Shown: positions 46,875-55,127 of the stretch, in pieces
How the letters are laid out: each line of letters opens with the position of its first letter
How positions within the stretch are numbered: the first letter of the stretch is position 1
Origin: Streptomyces rishiriensis
GTDB lineage: Bacteria; Actinomycetota; Actinomycetes; Streptomycetales; Streptomycetaceae
Assembly: GCF_003112535.1 (NCBI RefSeq)
Contig: NZ_BEWA01000002.1
Coordinates: 620,001-684,000, forward strand
Direction of reading: 5' to 3'
DNA: 64,000 bases
The notes under the pieces: generated by a model
Seen by the model: only the letters and a program-made list of their open reading frames with translations
The model's database searches: none
What the model was told of the DNA's origin: nothing
Made by a program: the position numbers and the translations under genes

Positions 46875-48218
46875 TCAGCGGGAGGCCGGCGCCGGGACGC
46901 GCCGGTCCGCGCGCGGGGGCGGGGCCAGGTCCCGCCCCCGCGCGGCGCTCCGGCGCACATGGCTCTCGATCAGGAGCGGGATCCCGCACACGGGCAGCAG
47001 CATCGCCATCACCATCAGCCGGGGCCCGACGGACATCTCGGGGTGTCCGGCCTGGTTCGCCAGGCCCGCGAGGGCGACGCCGGCGAGCAGGCAGGCGAAC
47101 GGCCGGTGGTGGCGGAAGGCGCCCCACGCCCCGCAGCCGAGCAGCAGCAGCACCAGGGGCTGTGCGAGCGCGTCGCGCAGCCATTCCCGCCAGAAGGCGA
47201 GGCTGAGGCGCCAGAACTCGGCCCCGGGGTCGCCGACCGGGCTCCTGGTGTAGTGGACGGAGAGCAGTTCCTGGAGGCTGGCCTTCGTGCTCGGCAGCCC
47301 GTAGGCGAGGACGACGACCTGGATCGCGACCGCGAGCGCCGCCGTCGTCAGGAGGATCACCCGCTCCGGGCGCACCGGGCGGTCCCGCCGCAGCCGGCGC
47401 ACGCACAGGAGCACCGCGGTCATGACGGCGATCCCGGCGACGGCGAGCAGGGTCTGCGCGTATTTGACGACCGCCGCGCCGGCGAACGCGAGGACGGCGA
47501 TCGCCGTCCCCGACACGACACGTCCCCGGAGCACACGGACGCAGCCGAGGACGGCGGCGAGGAGCAGGCACAGCAGCAGTCCCTCGCACTGGGGCAGCAT
47601 GGACTCCTTCCCCGTCGGCAGCGCGTAGTAGAGCACCTGCCCGGACAGGGCGAGCGGCACGCAGACCCCCAGCGTCCGCAGGACGAGCACGACCAGACCG
47701 CTGGCCGCGACGGTCGCCACGAGCGCGGCCAGCCACAGGCCGACGACCGGCCCGAAGCCGCGCACGAAGGGCACGGTGTACAGGGGGTAGCCGGGCCTGG
47801 TGGCGAAGATCTCGGACATCCGCGGGTCGCTGAACAGCGCCATGTACCCGCGGACGTCGGTGCGCCCGGCGTTGCGCGTGACGCGCTCCCCCATCGTGCG
47901 TCTGCACTCGCGCTCGGCGGTCCGGCCGTCGTCGTGCTCGCGGTAGTGGGCGAGGTCCGCGCTGTCCCGCTGCGCCGACCTGACCCGCACGCTGTCGCAG
48001 AAGTAGTCCAGCGCCCGCCGGGAGGCCTCCTCCCGGCCGAGCCCCTGCAGCATGTAGCTGTGCGCCAGGTACTGACGGGTGTCCATGACCGCGCGGCCCT
48101 GCGTCTGGGCCGACTGGGCGCCGGCGAACAGCAGGGCGAACACGAAGAACCAGAAGAGGAGGACGCGTCGGTCGTTCGGCGGGGAGGGCGGTCGACGGAG
48201 CCGGTCAGTTCTCCACAT
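46875..48218 (-). CDS. polytopic membrane protein of unknown function
   Basis: A 447-residue protein with about ten predicted membrane segments. A large outer region after the first segment (about residues 45-150) contains Cys residues in YFCDSVRV and ERECRRTMGERV and a Tyr-rich RPGYPLYTVPFVRGFG stretch. The pattern of a first segment, an outer loop and many closely spaced segments is like lipid-linked sugar transferases, but I see no clear GT-C Asp-Glu motif. ATG 48218 is preferred over 48236 because AGGTGA lies just before it. Its stop is 7 bp from that of the convergent GT2-TagF gene. Confidence 0.72.
   Translation of the reverse strand: MWRTDRLRRPPSPPNDRRVLLFWFFVFALLFAGAQSAQTQGRAVMDTRQYLAHSYMLQGLGREEASRRALDYFCDSVRVRSAQRDSADLAHYREHDDGRTAERECRRTMGERVTRNAGRTDVRGYMALFSDPRMSEIFATRPGYPLYTVPFVRGFGPVVGLWLAALVATVAASGLVVLVLRTLGVCVPLALSGQVLYYALPTGKESMLPQCEGLLLCLLLAAVLGCVRVLRGRVVSGTAIAVLAFAGAAVVKYAQTLLAVAGIAVMTAVLLCVRRLRRDRPVRPERVILLTTAALAVAIQVVVLAYGLPSTKASLQELLSVHYTRSPVGDPGAEFWRLSLAFWREWLRDALAQPLVLLLLGCGAWGAFRHHRPFACLLAGVALAGLANQAGHPEMSVGPRLMVMAMLLPVCGIPLLIESHVRRSAARGRDLAPPPRADRRVPAPASR
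46910..46944. terminator. strong hairpin inside the 3' end of the convergent gene
   Basis: The 14-bp arms CGCGCGGGGGCGGG and CCCGCCCCCGCGCG close on a short loop. It lies 43 bases past the copy 3 stop but within the coding end of the opposing membrane protein gene, so it can stop the plus-strand operon. Confidence 0.6.
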
Positions 48219-48349
48219 GGTCACCTGGCCTATCATGCGTTTCAGCACGATATCGACCGGTATGAACCGCGTCGTGGTCACGACCGTCGGGATCCACCGT
48301 GCGGCCTAGCGGCCGGGAACACGGCCCCGGGAGAAGGGATGCGCGAGGA

Positions 48350-49105
48350 ATGCGCCCCACCGTCCGCGCCCTCCGCCATGCGACGCCGTACCGGTTCCCC
48401 GGCGCCCTGCTCTGGCTCGCGATGTCGCTCGCGTACTGGCGCGAGCCGCTGAGCCGCGCGGCCGTGGCCGGGCCGGTCGGCCTGCTGGTGCTGATGACCG
48501 GGACGGGCCGCTTCACCCGCATGCTGACGGACCGCCCGTGGGCGCCGGTTCTCGGCCTGTTCGCCGTGGCGTGGCTGTGGGGCGGCCACCTCACGGGCGC
48601 GTCGGCGGGCGGACCGGCGGTCGGGGCGACGGGGGGCGGCCTCGCTCATCCGTCGGCGTTCGCCGTCGGACTGGCCTTCTGGGCCTGGGCGGCGACGGGT
48701 TCGCGGGCGGGGGCGGCGCGCTGCCGCGTCCGTTTCGTCGGCCCCGCCGGCCGGCGGAGCCCCTGGGGGTACGCCTGGCTCGGCGCGCTGTACGCCCTGA
48801 TCGCGCTGGTGGACCCGGTCACGTTCGCCGTGGCGGCGGTCGGGGCGGTGGCGCTGGTCGCGGGGTGGGAGCGCGAGGGGCGGGCGGTGGCGGGCCGGTG
48901 GGCGCTGACGGCCGTGGCGCCCGCGACCGCCCTGTGCTTCCGGCGCTCCGTCGACGTCCTCGCCCCGGCCGGCGACCCCGGCGCCGACCTGCTGCGCGAG
49001 CCGCTGCGGCAAGGGGCGACCGGGCATGTGTGGCTGGTGCTGATCGGCCTGCCGGCGCTGCTCCTGGCGGCCTGGCGCTCGAAACGGGCGCTGGGCCAGC
49101 GCTGA
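48350..49105 (+). CDS. hydrophobic membrane protein of unknown function
   Basis: A 251-residue protein with about six to seven hydrophobic segments separated by short Arg-rich loops. No family motif is recognisable. ATG 48350 is used: AAGGGA lies about 10 bases upstream, and the open frame further upstream runs through the intergenic region only. It diverges from the previous membrane protein across a short gap, and both may belong to the glycopolymer neighbourhood. Confidence 0.6.
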   Translation: MRPTVRALRHATPYRFPGALLWLAMSLAYWREPLSRAAVAGPVGLLVLMTGTGRFTRMLTDRPWAPVLGLFAVAWLWGGHLTGASAGGPAVGATGGGLAHPSAFAVGLAFWAWAATGSRAGAARCRVRFVGPAGRRSPWGYAWLGALYALIALVDPVTFAVAAVGAVALVAGWEREGRAVAGRWALTAVAPATALCFRRSVDVLAPAGDPGADLLREPLRQGATGHVWLVLIGLPALLLAAWRSKRALGQR

Positions 49106-49151
49106 CGCACGCTCCAAACGGGCGCTGCGTCAGCGTGACGCGCCCCGCCGC

Positions 49152-49250
49152 GCGTACCCCCGTCGGGCGCATCCCCGCCGTGCGTACCCCCGTCGGGCGC
49201 ATCCCCGCCGTGCGTACCCCCGTCGGGCGCATCCCCGCCGTGCGTACCGC
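49152..49250. repeat. 30-bp tandem repeat, three full copies plus a partial
   Basis: The unit GCGTACCCCCGTCGGGCGCA plus TCCCCGCCGT is repeated exactly at 49152-49181, 49182-49211 and 49212-49241, with a degenerate fourth start (GCGTACCGCC). It fills the gap between two convergent genes. Confidence 0.92.
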
Positions 49251-49267
49251 CGCCGGGACGCACGAAG

Positions 49268-49295
49268 CCGGGGGGAGCGGGTCCGCTCCCCCCGG
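49268..49295. terminator. bidirectional terminator beside ohr
   Basis: The arms CCGGGGGGAGC and GCTCCCCCCGG close on a 6-base loop, 15 bases past the ohr stop and downstream of the opposing membrane protein gene. Confidence 0.8.
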
Positions 49296-49309
49296 CCATC
49301 GCCCGACGA

Positions 49310-49723
49310 CTACTCGATGACGAGGTCGACCGGGATGTTGCCGCGGGTGGCGTTGGAGTAGGGGCAGACCTGGTGGGCCTGCTCGACGAGCTTGCGGCCG
49401 GTCGCCTCGTCCACCGTCTCGGGCAGCTCGACGCGCAGGGTCACCTTCAGCGCGAAGCCCTCACCCTGCTGGCCTATGCCGACCTCGGCGGTCACCGCGG
49501 CGTCGCTGACGTCCACCTTCGCCTGCCGGCCGACGAGGCCCAGGGCGCTGCCGAAACAGGCGGCGTAACCGGCGGCGAACAGCTGCTCCGGGTTGGTGCC
49601 CTGCCCGTTGCCGCCCAGCTCCGCGGGCATGGCCAGCGCCAGGTCGATCTTGCCGTCGGAGGAGACGGCGCGGCCCTCACGGCCGTGGGTGGCGGTGGCG
49701 ACAGCGGTGTAGAGCGCGTCCAT
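49310..49723 (-). CDS. ohr: organic hydroperoxide resistance protein Ohr
   Basis: A 137-residue OsmC/Ohr-fold peroxidase. The two reactive Cys are at 56 (AACFGSA) and 120 (QVCPYSNATRGN); this pair and the short length separate Ohr from OsmC. It reduces organic peroxides using lipoyl thiols in the cytoplasm. ATG 49723 starts TAVATATHGREGRAVSSDG. It is divergent from its regulator ohrR, with a palindromic operator between them. Confidence 0.95.
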   Translation of the reverse strand: MDALYTAVATATHGREGRAVSSDGKIDLALAMPAELGGNGQGTNPEQLFAAGYAACFGSALGLVGRQAKVDVSDAAVTAEVGIGQQGEGFALKVTLRVELPETVDEATGRKLVEQAHQVCPYSNATRGNIPVDLVIE

Positions 49724-49792
49724 GGAAAACCATCCCTCTCAGGTCGTTTCGACGGCCCGGTCCGGCCGCCTCACGGGGATAAGTAGAGCACA

Positions 49793-49803
49793 CAATTAAA
49801 TTG
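49793..49803. promoter_or_regulatory. OhrR operator
   Basis: The perfect palindrome CAATTAAATTG (arms CAATT and AATTG around a central A) stands out as A/T-rich in this GC-rich DNA. It matches the core of known OhrR sites (TACAATTAAATTGTA type) and lies between the divergent ohr and ohrR genes, 39 bp before ohrR. Confidence 0.85.
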
Positions 49804-49841
49804 GGCACAACCAAATAGCGCGTCAGGGTTACCCTGGAGAC

Positions 49842-50411
49842 ATGACCGCCCCACTGCCCTTCATCGGCCAGGAGAACGCCACGAGCGCCACGAGCCCGAC
49901 AGACACCGCGGACGCCACGGACGCCACGAGCCCGACGGACGCCACGGGCGCCGCCGAGAACTGGCTGCGCCTGGACCGCCAGATCTGCTTCTCCCTGCAT
50001 GCCGCCTCGCGCGCCTTCAACGGCGTCTACCGCGTGATCCTCAAGGACCTCGGGCTGACTTATCCGCAGTACCTGGTGATGCTGGTCCTGTGGGAGCAGG
50101 GCCCCCTGCCCGTGAAGCGGCTGGGCGAGCACCTGCGCCTGGACTCCGGCACGCTCTCCCCGCTGCTCAAACGGCTCGAGGCGGCCGGTCTGGTGCGCCG
50201 CGAGCGCAGCGCCCGCGACGAGCGCTCGGTCGAGGTCCGACCGACCGAGGCGGGCGCGGACCTGCGCGAGCGGGCCCTGGAGGTGCCCCGCAGGATCGTC
50301 GCCGCCACCGGCTTCGAACTCGCCGAGATCGGCGCGCTGCGCGAGCGTCTGGACGTGCTCACCTCGGCGCTGGACGCGGCGACCGCGCAGGAGGAGCCAG
50401 GGAGGCCGTAG
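49842..50411 (+). CDS. ohrR: MarR-family peroxide sensor OhrR
   Basis: A 189-residue MarR repressor with a roughly 38-residue Ala/Thr/Asp-rich N-terminal extension not needed for the fold. The peroxide-sensing Cys is Cys49 in LDRQICFSLHAASR. The winged helix follows (LTYPQYLVMLVLW, LRLDSGTLSPLLKRLEAAGLV, RSARDERSVEV). Oxidation of Cys49 by organic peroxide should release it from the operator and derepress ohr and itself. Its 3' end overlaps the convergent GT39 gene by 53 bases. Confidence 0.93.
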   Translation: MTAPLPFIGQENATSATSPTDTADATDATSPTDATGAAENWLRLDRQICFSLHAASRAFNGVYRVILKDLGLTYPQYLVMLVLWEQGPLPVKRLGEHLRLDSGTLSPLLKRLEAAGLVRRERSARDERSVEVRPTEAGADLRERALEVPRRIVAATGFELAEIGALRERLDVLTSALDAATAQEEPGRP

Positions 50412-51948
50412 CGGGGCGGCGGACGTAGAGACGCAGGGTCACGCCGTCGCGTTCGCCCTCCCAGCGGGGGACGAACCGTTCCTCCACCTCCACGAGCTTG
50501 AGGCGCTCGGTGGGCTCGCCGGGAAACCAGCGGGAACGCAGGACGTACGGCTCGGCGAAGACCCAGAGCCGGTTCACCGAGGCGAGCCTGCGCTGCAGCT
50601 CGCGGGGACCGACCTCGCGCCCGTACAGCGTGCCCGACTCGGGCCCGGTCGCCTTCAGCGCCAGATCACGCACCCCACGGAAGCCGTTCGGGTACGCGAG
50701 CGCCGTGCGCCGGCCGAGGGACGGCAGGAACAACACCGGGTCACCGGGGCGGACTTCGCGGCCGGCCAGGGCGGAGACGGCGGCGAGGTCGTCCGGCCGG
50801 TGGGCCAGGGTGCGGTACTCGCGGTGCAGCGGGAGCAGATGGAGGAAGACCAGGGCGACGGCCGGCACGCCCGCCGCGGTGACCGCCCACGAGCGCGGCC
50901 GGCTGCCCGCGAGTCCGGCCAGCCGGTCGGCGCCGGCCGCGATCAGCAGCGGCGCCCCCGCCAGGGCGTAGAGCACATAGCGGTCGTGGTAGAGCGGCTT
51001 GACCTGCGAGAGCAGCATCAGGAAGGCCGGCGGAACGATCATCAGCGGCGCCGCGAAGGCCGCCGTGCGCCCCGCCGTCAGACCCACCGCCATCAGGGCC
51101 AGGCAGCCCCAGAAGACGGCTCCGCGCGGGCCCGCGGCGAAGTTCCGCAGCAGCCTTTCCGCGCTCTCCCAGTCCGGCACGGGCAGCCACGCCACCTGCT
51201 GGGACTGTCCCCGCGAGACCAGCACGAGCGGCAGCAGGACGAGGACCGCGGCTCCGGCGGCCCGCGCCCAGGCCGCCCACACCTGCCGGGGCGCGCGCAG
51301 CAGCGCGAGGGTGAGCGCGTGCGCGCAGAGCACGAACACCGCCAGCTCGTGCAGCAGGCAGGTCACGGCGACGACACTCCCGTAGGCCCACCAGGTACGC
51401 CCGGACGGCCCCGCCGTCGCCGTCCGCGCCGACGGCCCGGCGTCCGTGCGCTCGTCCAGCGCCCGCGCCAGCAGCAGCGTCGCGCCGGCCGCGCCCGCCG
51501 CGACCAGCGCGTAGGAGCGGCCCTCCTGCGCGTAGTGGCCGGCCAGCGGGGTCACCGCATACAGCAGGCCCGCCCACAGGCCGACCCGGGGGCGGGCCAG
51601 CCGCACCCCGAGGGCCGCGACCAGAGCGGCGGTGGCGGTGGCCCCGCAGACCGAGGGCAGGCGCAGGACGACCTCGCCCGGGTGGACGGTGAGGACGACG
51701 TGCATGAAGAGGTAGTAGAGGCCGTGCACCGCGTCCACCCCGTGCAGCAGCCGCCAGATCTGCGGGACCGTGCGCCGTGCGACCTGGAAGGTGACGGCCT
51801 CGTCACGCCATATGCCGCCGCGGTCGAGACCCCACAGCCCGACGGCGGACATGACGGCCGCGGGGACGGCGACGGCCAGGACTTCGGTACGGGATGTCTT
51901 CTGCGAGCGTCCACACACCACGACGCCGATTCTGCTGCGCAGACCCAC
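50359..51948 (-). CDS. GT39-like glycosyltransferase (GT-C fold)
   Basis: A 529-residue membrane protein of the dolichyl-phosphate-mannose/ArnT-like group. The first outer loop carries the GT-C Asp-Glu catalytic pair in GIWRDEAVTF near residue 50. HYAQEGRSYAL near 138 and about 11 membrane segments follow, then a roughly 120-residue outer C-terminal domain. It would transfer a sugar from a polyprenyl-phosphate donor to an envelope acceptor. GTG 51948 is the first plausible start, without a strong ribosome site. Its last 53 bases overlap ohrR on the other strand. Confidence 0.82.
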   Translation of the reverse strand: MGLRSRIGVVVCGRSQKTSRTEVLAVAVPAAVMSAVGLWGLDRGGIWRDEAVTFQVARRTVPQIWRLLHGVDAVHGLYYLFMHVVLTVHPGEVVLRLPSVCGATATAALVAALGVRLARPRVGLWAGLLYAVTPLAGHYAQEGRSYALVAAGAAGATLLLARALDERTDAGPSARTATAGPSGRTWWAYGSVVAVTCLLHELAVFVLCAHALTLALLRAPRQVWAAWARAAGAAVLVLLPLVLVSRGQSQQVAWLPVPDWESAERLLRNFAAGPRGAVFWGCLALMAVGLTAGRTAAFAAPLMIVPPAFLMLLSQVKPLYHDRYVLYALAGAPLLIAAGADRLAGLAGSRPRSWAVTAAGVPAVALVFLHLLPLHREYRTLAHRPDDLAAVSALAGREVRPGDPVLFLPSLGRRTALAYPNGFRGVRDLALKATGPESGTLYGREVGPRELQRRLASVNRLWVFAEPYVLRSRWFPGEPTERLKLVEVEERFVPRWEGERDGVTLRLYVRRPATASLAPPARSPRPAPR

Positions 51949-51982
51949 CCATCACAGCGATTGACGACGCATTAGGTATGTA

Positions 51983-53278
51983 ATGGAGCAAAAGAGACAT
52001 TCATCATGCTTACCATCCGCCTTGATGGACACCACGAAGCAACGTCGCCTCCTGCCCCTCGCGCTCGCATGGCTCGCCACCCGCGCCCTGATGCTGTGGC
52101 TGCTCGCCCACAGCGCCTCGCCGCAGCTGGGCGGCGGCCGGGTGGCCCGCGAGGTGTGGGGCCTCTACCACCGCTGGTACGGCGTCCTCGTCCACGGCGG
52201 CCTTCCCGCGCACGACCCGCTGTGGCAGTACCCGCCGGGCGCCGGCCCGGTCCTGCTGGCGCCCGCGCTGCTGCCGGGCCTGACGTACTTCCAGGCGTTC
52301 GTCGCCCTCACCGTCGCCGCCGACGCCGTGACCGTCCTCACGCTGGCCCGCGCGGGCGCCCGGCCCGGCCGTTCCCTGCTCGGAGCCGCCCTGTGGACGG
52401 GCGGACTCCCCCTGCTGCTGCACATCCCCCTCGTGCGCTACGACGTGCAGGTCACAGCCCTCGCCGTCCTCTCCCTGGTGACGCTGTCCCGCTCCCCGCG
52501 CGCGGGCGGCGCGTTCGCCGCCCTCGGAGCACTGGTGAAGGTATGGCCGGCGTTGGTCCTGCTGGGGACGCCCAGAGGGCGCGAGGGCGGGCCGGCGTGG
52601 CGGTCGGCGGCGGTGACGGGAGCCTCCTCGCTCGCGCTCCTCGCCCTGGCGTTCCGCGACCCCCTGTCCTTTCTGCTCCAACAGGGCGCGCGGGGCGTGC
52701 AGATCGAGTCCCTGGGCGGCACGGCGCTCTCGCTCGCCTCGCACGCCGGGTGGCCGGGCGCGGCCCGCTACCGGTACGGCGCGATGGAGTTCGTCGGCCC
52801 GTACGTCTCCTCCGTCGCCCACGCCTCGCTGGCGCTCACCGCCGTGGCCTTCGGTCTTCTGGTGCTGTGGCGGGTCCGGGCCCGCCGACGGACCCAGGCC
52901 ACGCCGTACGACGCGGCCCTGAGCGCCGTCCTGCTGTTCACCGTCACCAGCAGGGTGATCAGCCCGCAGTACATGATCTGGCTGCTCGGCCTGGCCGCCG
53001 TCTGTCTGACCTCACGGCACACCTCCCAGCGCCCGGTGGCCGTGCTGCTGCTGGCGGCGACCACGGTCAGCACCGTGATCTACCCCCTGCACTACTGGGA
53101 GGTCATCAGCTGCTCCTGGACCGGCACGACGCTGATGGTCGTGCGCAACGGCCTGCTGGCCTGGGCCGCCGGGCTGTCCTACCTGCGGCTGTGGCGCTCC
53201 GGGACGGCCCCCGTCGAGGCCGGCGCGAGAAGTTGCCCACAGGCCCGGCACGAGAGCCGCACCCCCGCTTCACTGTGA
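51983..53278 (+). CDS. GT87/DUF2029-like mannosyltransferase, possible TTA codon
   Basis: A 431-residue membrane protein with about ten segments and the GT87-type pattern (WYGVLVHGGLPAHDPLWQYPPGA; VRYDVQVTAL; ISPQYMIWLLGLAAV), predicted to use polyprenyl-phosphate mannose. The start matters: ATG 51983 (AGGT five bases upstream) gives a protein whose codon 10 (52010-52012) is TTA, while ATG 52025 has no ribosome site and leaves that triplet untranslated. I use 51983. The first 14 codons are A/T-richer than the rest. It diverges from the GT39 gene across only 34 bp. Confidence 0.8.
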   Translation: MEQKRHSSCLPSALMDTTKQRRLLPLALAWLATRALMLWLLAHSASPQLGGGRVAREVWGLYHRWYGVLVHGGLPAHDPLWQYPPGAGPVLLAPALLPGLTYFQAFVALTVAADAVTVLTLARAGARPGRSLLGAALWTGGLPLLLHIPLVRYDVQVTALAVLSLVTLSRSPRAGGAFAALGALVKVWPALVLLGTPRGREGGPAWRSAAVTGASSLALLALAFRDPLSFLLQQGARGVQIESLGGTALSLASHAGWPGAARYRYGAMEFVGPYVSSVAHASLALTAVAFGLLVLWRVRARRRTQATPYDAALSAVLLFTVTSRVISPQYMIWLLGLAAVCLTSRHTSQRPVAVLLLAATTVSTVIYPLHYWEVISCSWTGTTLMVVRNGLLAWAAGLSYLRLWRSGTAPVEAGARSCPQARHESRTPASL

Positions 53279-53391
53279 GACGACGCACACACGCGCACCC
53301 TCACCCCGCGGTGATGTTTGTCACATCGACCCGCGGGCCGACTCGCGCCCCCAGCGCCGAGAGCGCCACAGCGCCGACGCGCCGACAGCGC

Positions 53392-54027
53392 CTACAGCGC
53401 CTTGATCGCCGCGGTGGTCGCCCGGGCCAGCGCGCCCAGATACCCCTTGGGCAGCTTCGGGCTGCGGATCACCACCGAACGCCAGTACAGCGGGCCGGAG
53501 ATCAGGTCGAGCGCCAGTTCCTCGTTCAGTCCGGCACGGATCTCGCCGCGCCGCTCGGCCGCCGCCACGATCTTCAGGGCGACCCCCTCCTGCCCCTCCT
53601 TGAGCGCCTTCTGCAGCGCGTCGGCGATCTCGGGATTGCGGGCCGCCTCCGCCTGGAGGTCGGGGATGATCTGCGAGGCCACCGGGTGGCGCAGCGCCCG
53701 CGAGGTCACCTCGTAGAGCATGCGCAGATCGCCCTCCAGACTGCCCGTCTCGGGGGCCGGCAGGCCCTGCACGGCGATCACCGAGACGATGTCGAGGACC
53801 AGGTGCAGCTTGGAGCGCCAGCGCCGGTACACCGCGGTCTTGCCGACTCCGGCGCGACGGGCGATGCCCTCGATGGACATCCGCGCATAGCCGACGGTCG
53901 CGAGCTCCCCGAACACGGCGGCCCGGATGGCTTCCGTCACATCCTCTCGGAGCACGGCCGCGCCCGCGGGAGCCCGACGGCGCGGGCGCACCTGGGGTCC
54001 GTCGGTGTTCGTCGCGTCAGTCGTCAT
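53392..54027 (-). CDS. TetR-family regulator
   Basis: A 211-residue TetR repressor. The N-terminal helix-turn-helix (FGELATVGYARMSIEGIARRAGVGKTAVYRRWRSK, about 40-77) is textbook. The C-terminal domain (SLEGDLRMLYEVTSRAL, IIPDLQAEAARNP, LISGPLYWRSVV) is of the TetR_C type that often binds small hydrophobic ligands; the ligand is unknown. ATG 54027 starts MTTDATNTDG; an upstream ATG (54039) is possible. It is divergent from a TagGH-type exporter with two matching palindromes in the gap, so it probably controls the exporter and itself. Confidence 0.9.
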   Translation of the reverse strand: MTTDATNTDGPQVRPRRRAPAGAAVLREDVTEAIRAAVFGELATVGYARMSIEGIARRAGVGKTAVYRRWRSKLHLVLDIVSVIAVQGLPAPETGSLEGDLRMLYEVTSRALRHPVASQIIPDLQAEAARNPEIADALQKALKEGQEGVALKIVAAAERRGEIRAGLNEELALDLISGPLYWRSVVIRSPKLPKGYLGALARATTAAIKAL

Positions 54028-54043
54028 GCGAACCAGCATAGGG

Positions 54044-54073
54044 CGTTACGACGAAACGGTTGCGTCCCGACGT
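54044..54073. promoter_or_regulatory. palindromic operator copy 1 (TetR side)
   Basis: CGTT then ACGACGAAACG, 4 bases, CGTCCCGACGT: half-sites ACGnCGnnACG in inverted order. It lies 17 bp upstream of the TetR start and matches copy 2 at 24 of 30 positions. Confidence 0.65.
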
Positions 54074-54091
54074 CAATTCGGCCTACTCTCA

Positions 54092-54121
54092 CGTTGCGAC
54101 GATACGGACCCGTCCTGACGT
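54092..54121. promoter_or_regulatory. palindromic operator copy 2 (TagG side)
   Basis: CGTT then GCGACGATACG, 4 bases, CGTCCTGACGT, a second copy offset 48 bp from copy 1. It lies 16-28 bp before the two possible TagG starts. Confidence 0.65.
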
Positions 54122-54149
54122 GAGAAAACGTGAAGAGATGCGTGAGAAA

Positions 54150-55127
54150 ATGTCGGACGACTACGGAACCACCGCACGCACCCCCCTCCCCCGAGTGAAA
54201 GCAGCGGATGTGAGTCAGGTCCTCCACACACCGCCCAAGACACCGGCCCACGGCCACGGCGACCTCGCGGCCCTGGCCGAGAGGTACGGCCTCACGGTCA
54301 GCGGCGCCCGTCCTCCCCTGCCGGAGTACGTCCGCCAGCTCTGGGCGCGCCGCCACTTCATCACCGCGTTCGCCACGGCCAAGCTCACCGCCCAGTACAG
54401 CCAGGCGAAGCTGGGCCAGGTCTGGCAGGTGATGACCCCCCTGCTGAACGCGGCGGTGTACTACTTCATCTTCGGTGTCCTGCTGGGGACCAAGCAAGGC
54501 GTGTCGGACTTCATCCCGTTCCTCGTCACGGGCGTGTTCGTTTGGACGTTCACGCAGAGCTCGATCATGGCGGGCACCCGGGCCATCGCCGGCAACCTCG
54601 GCCTGGTGCGGGCCCTGCACTTCCCCCGGGCCGCGCTGCCCATCTCGTTCTGTCTGCAGCAGCTGCAGCAGCTGCTGTTCTCCATGGCCGCCCTGCTGAT
54701 CATCCTCTTCGCGGTGGGCGTCCCGCCGGCCCCGTCCTGGATCCTCGTCCTCCCGGCGCTGACGCTGCAGTTCATCTTCAACGCGGGTCTGTCGATGATC
54801 CTGGCCCGGCTCGGCGCGAAGACGCCGGACATCGCCCAGCTGATGCCGTTCATCCTGCGCACCTGGATGTACATCTCGGGCGTCATGTGGAGCATCGACA
54901 ACCTGATCAGCAAGCACCACGGACTGCCGTCCTGGGCCGCCGACCTGCTGCGGGCCAACCCCGCCGCCGTCTACATCGACCTGATGCGCTTCGCGCTGAT
55001 CGACAGCTTCCACGCCAGCAAGCTGCCGCCCCACGTGTGGGTCCTGGCGGTCGGCTGGGCGCTGGTCGCCGGCGTCGGTGGCTTCATCTACTTCTGGAAA
55101 GCCGAGGAGACGTACGGCCGTGGCTGA
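54150..55127 (+). CDS. TagG-like ABC-2 polysaccharide/teichoic acid exporter permease
   Basis: A 325-residue ABC-2 permease. After a roughly 70-residue cytoplasmic N-terminus (LPEYVRQLWARRHFITAFATAKLTAQYSQAKLGQVWQVMTPLLNA, the family's amphipathic entry block) come six membrane segments. It would carry lipid-linked glycopolymer across the membrane. ATG 54150 (MSDDYG) is used; ATG 54138 four codons earlier is equally possible. The stop overlaps the ATPase gene by 8 bases, so they are coupled. Divergent from the TetR gene with its operators. Confidence 0.9.
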   Translation: MSDDYGTTARTPLPRVKAADVSQVLHTPPKTPAHGHGDLAALAERYGLTVSGARPPLPEYVRQLWARRHFITAFATAKLTAQYSQAKLGQVWQVMTPLLNAAVYYFIFGVLLGTKQGVSDFIPFLVTGVFVWTFTQSSIMAGTRAIAGNLGLVRALHFPRAALPISFCLQQLQQLLFSMAALLIILFAVGVPPAPSWILVLPALTLQFIFNAGLSMILARLGAKTPDIAQLMPFILRTWMYISGVMWSIDNLISKHHGLPSWAADLLRANPAAVYIDLMRFALIDSFHASKLPPHVWVLAVGWALVAGVGGFIYFWKAEETYGRG

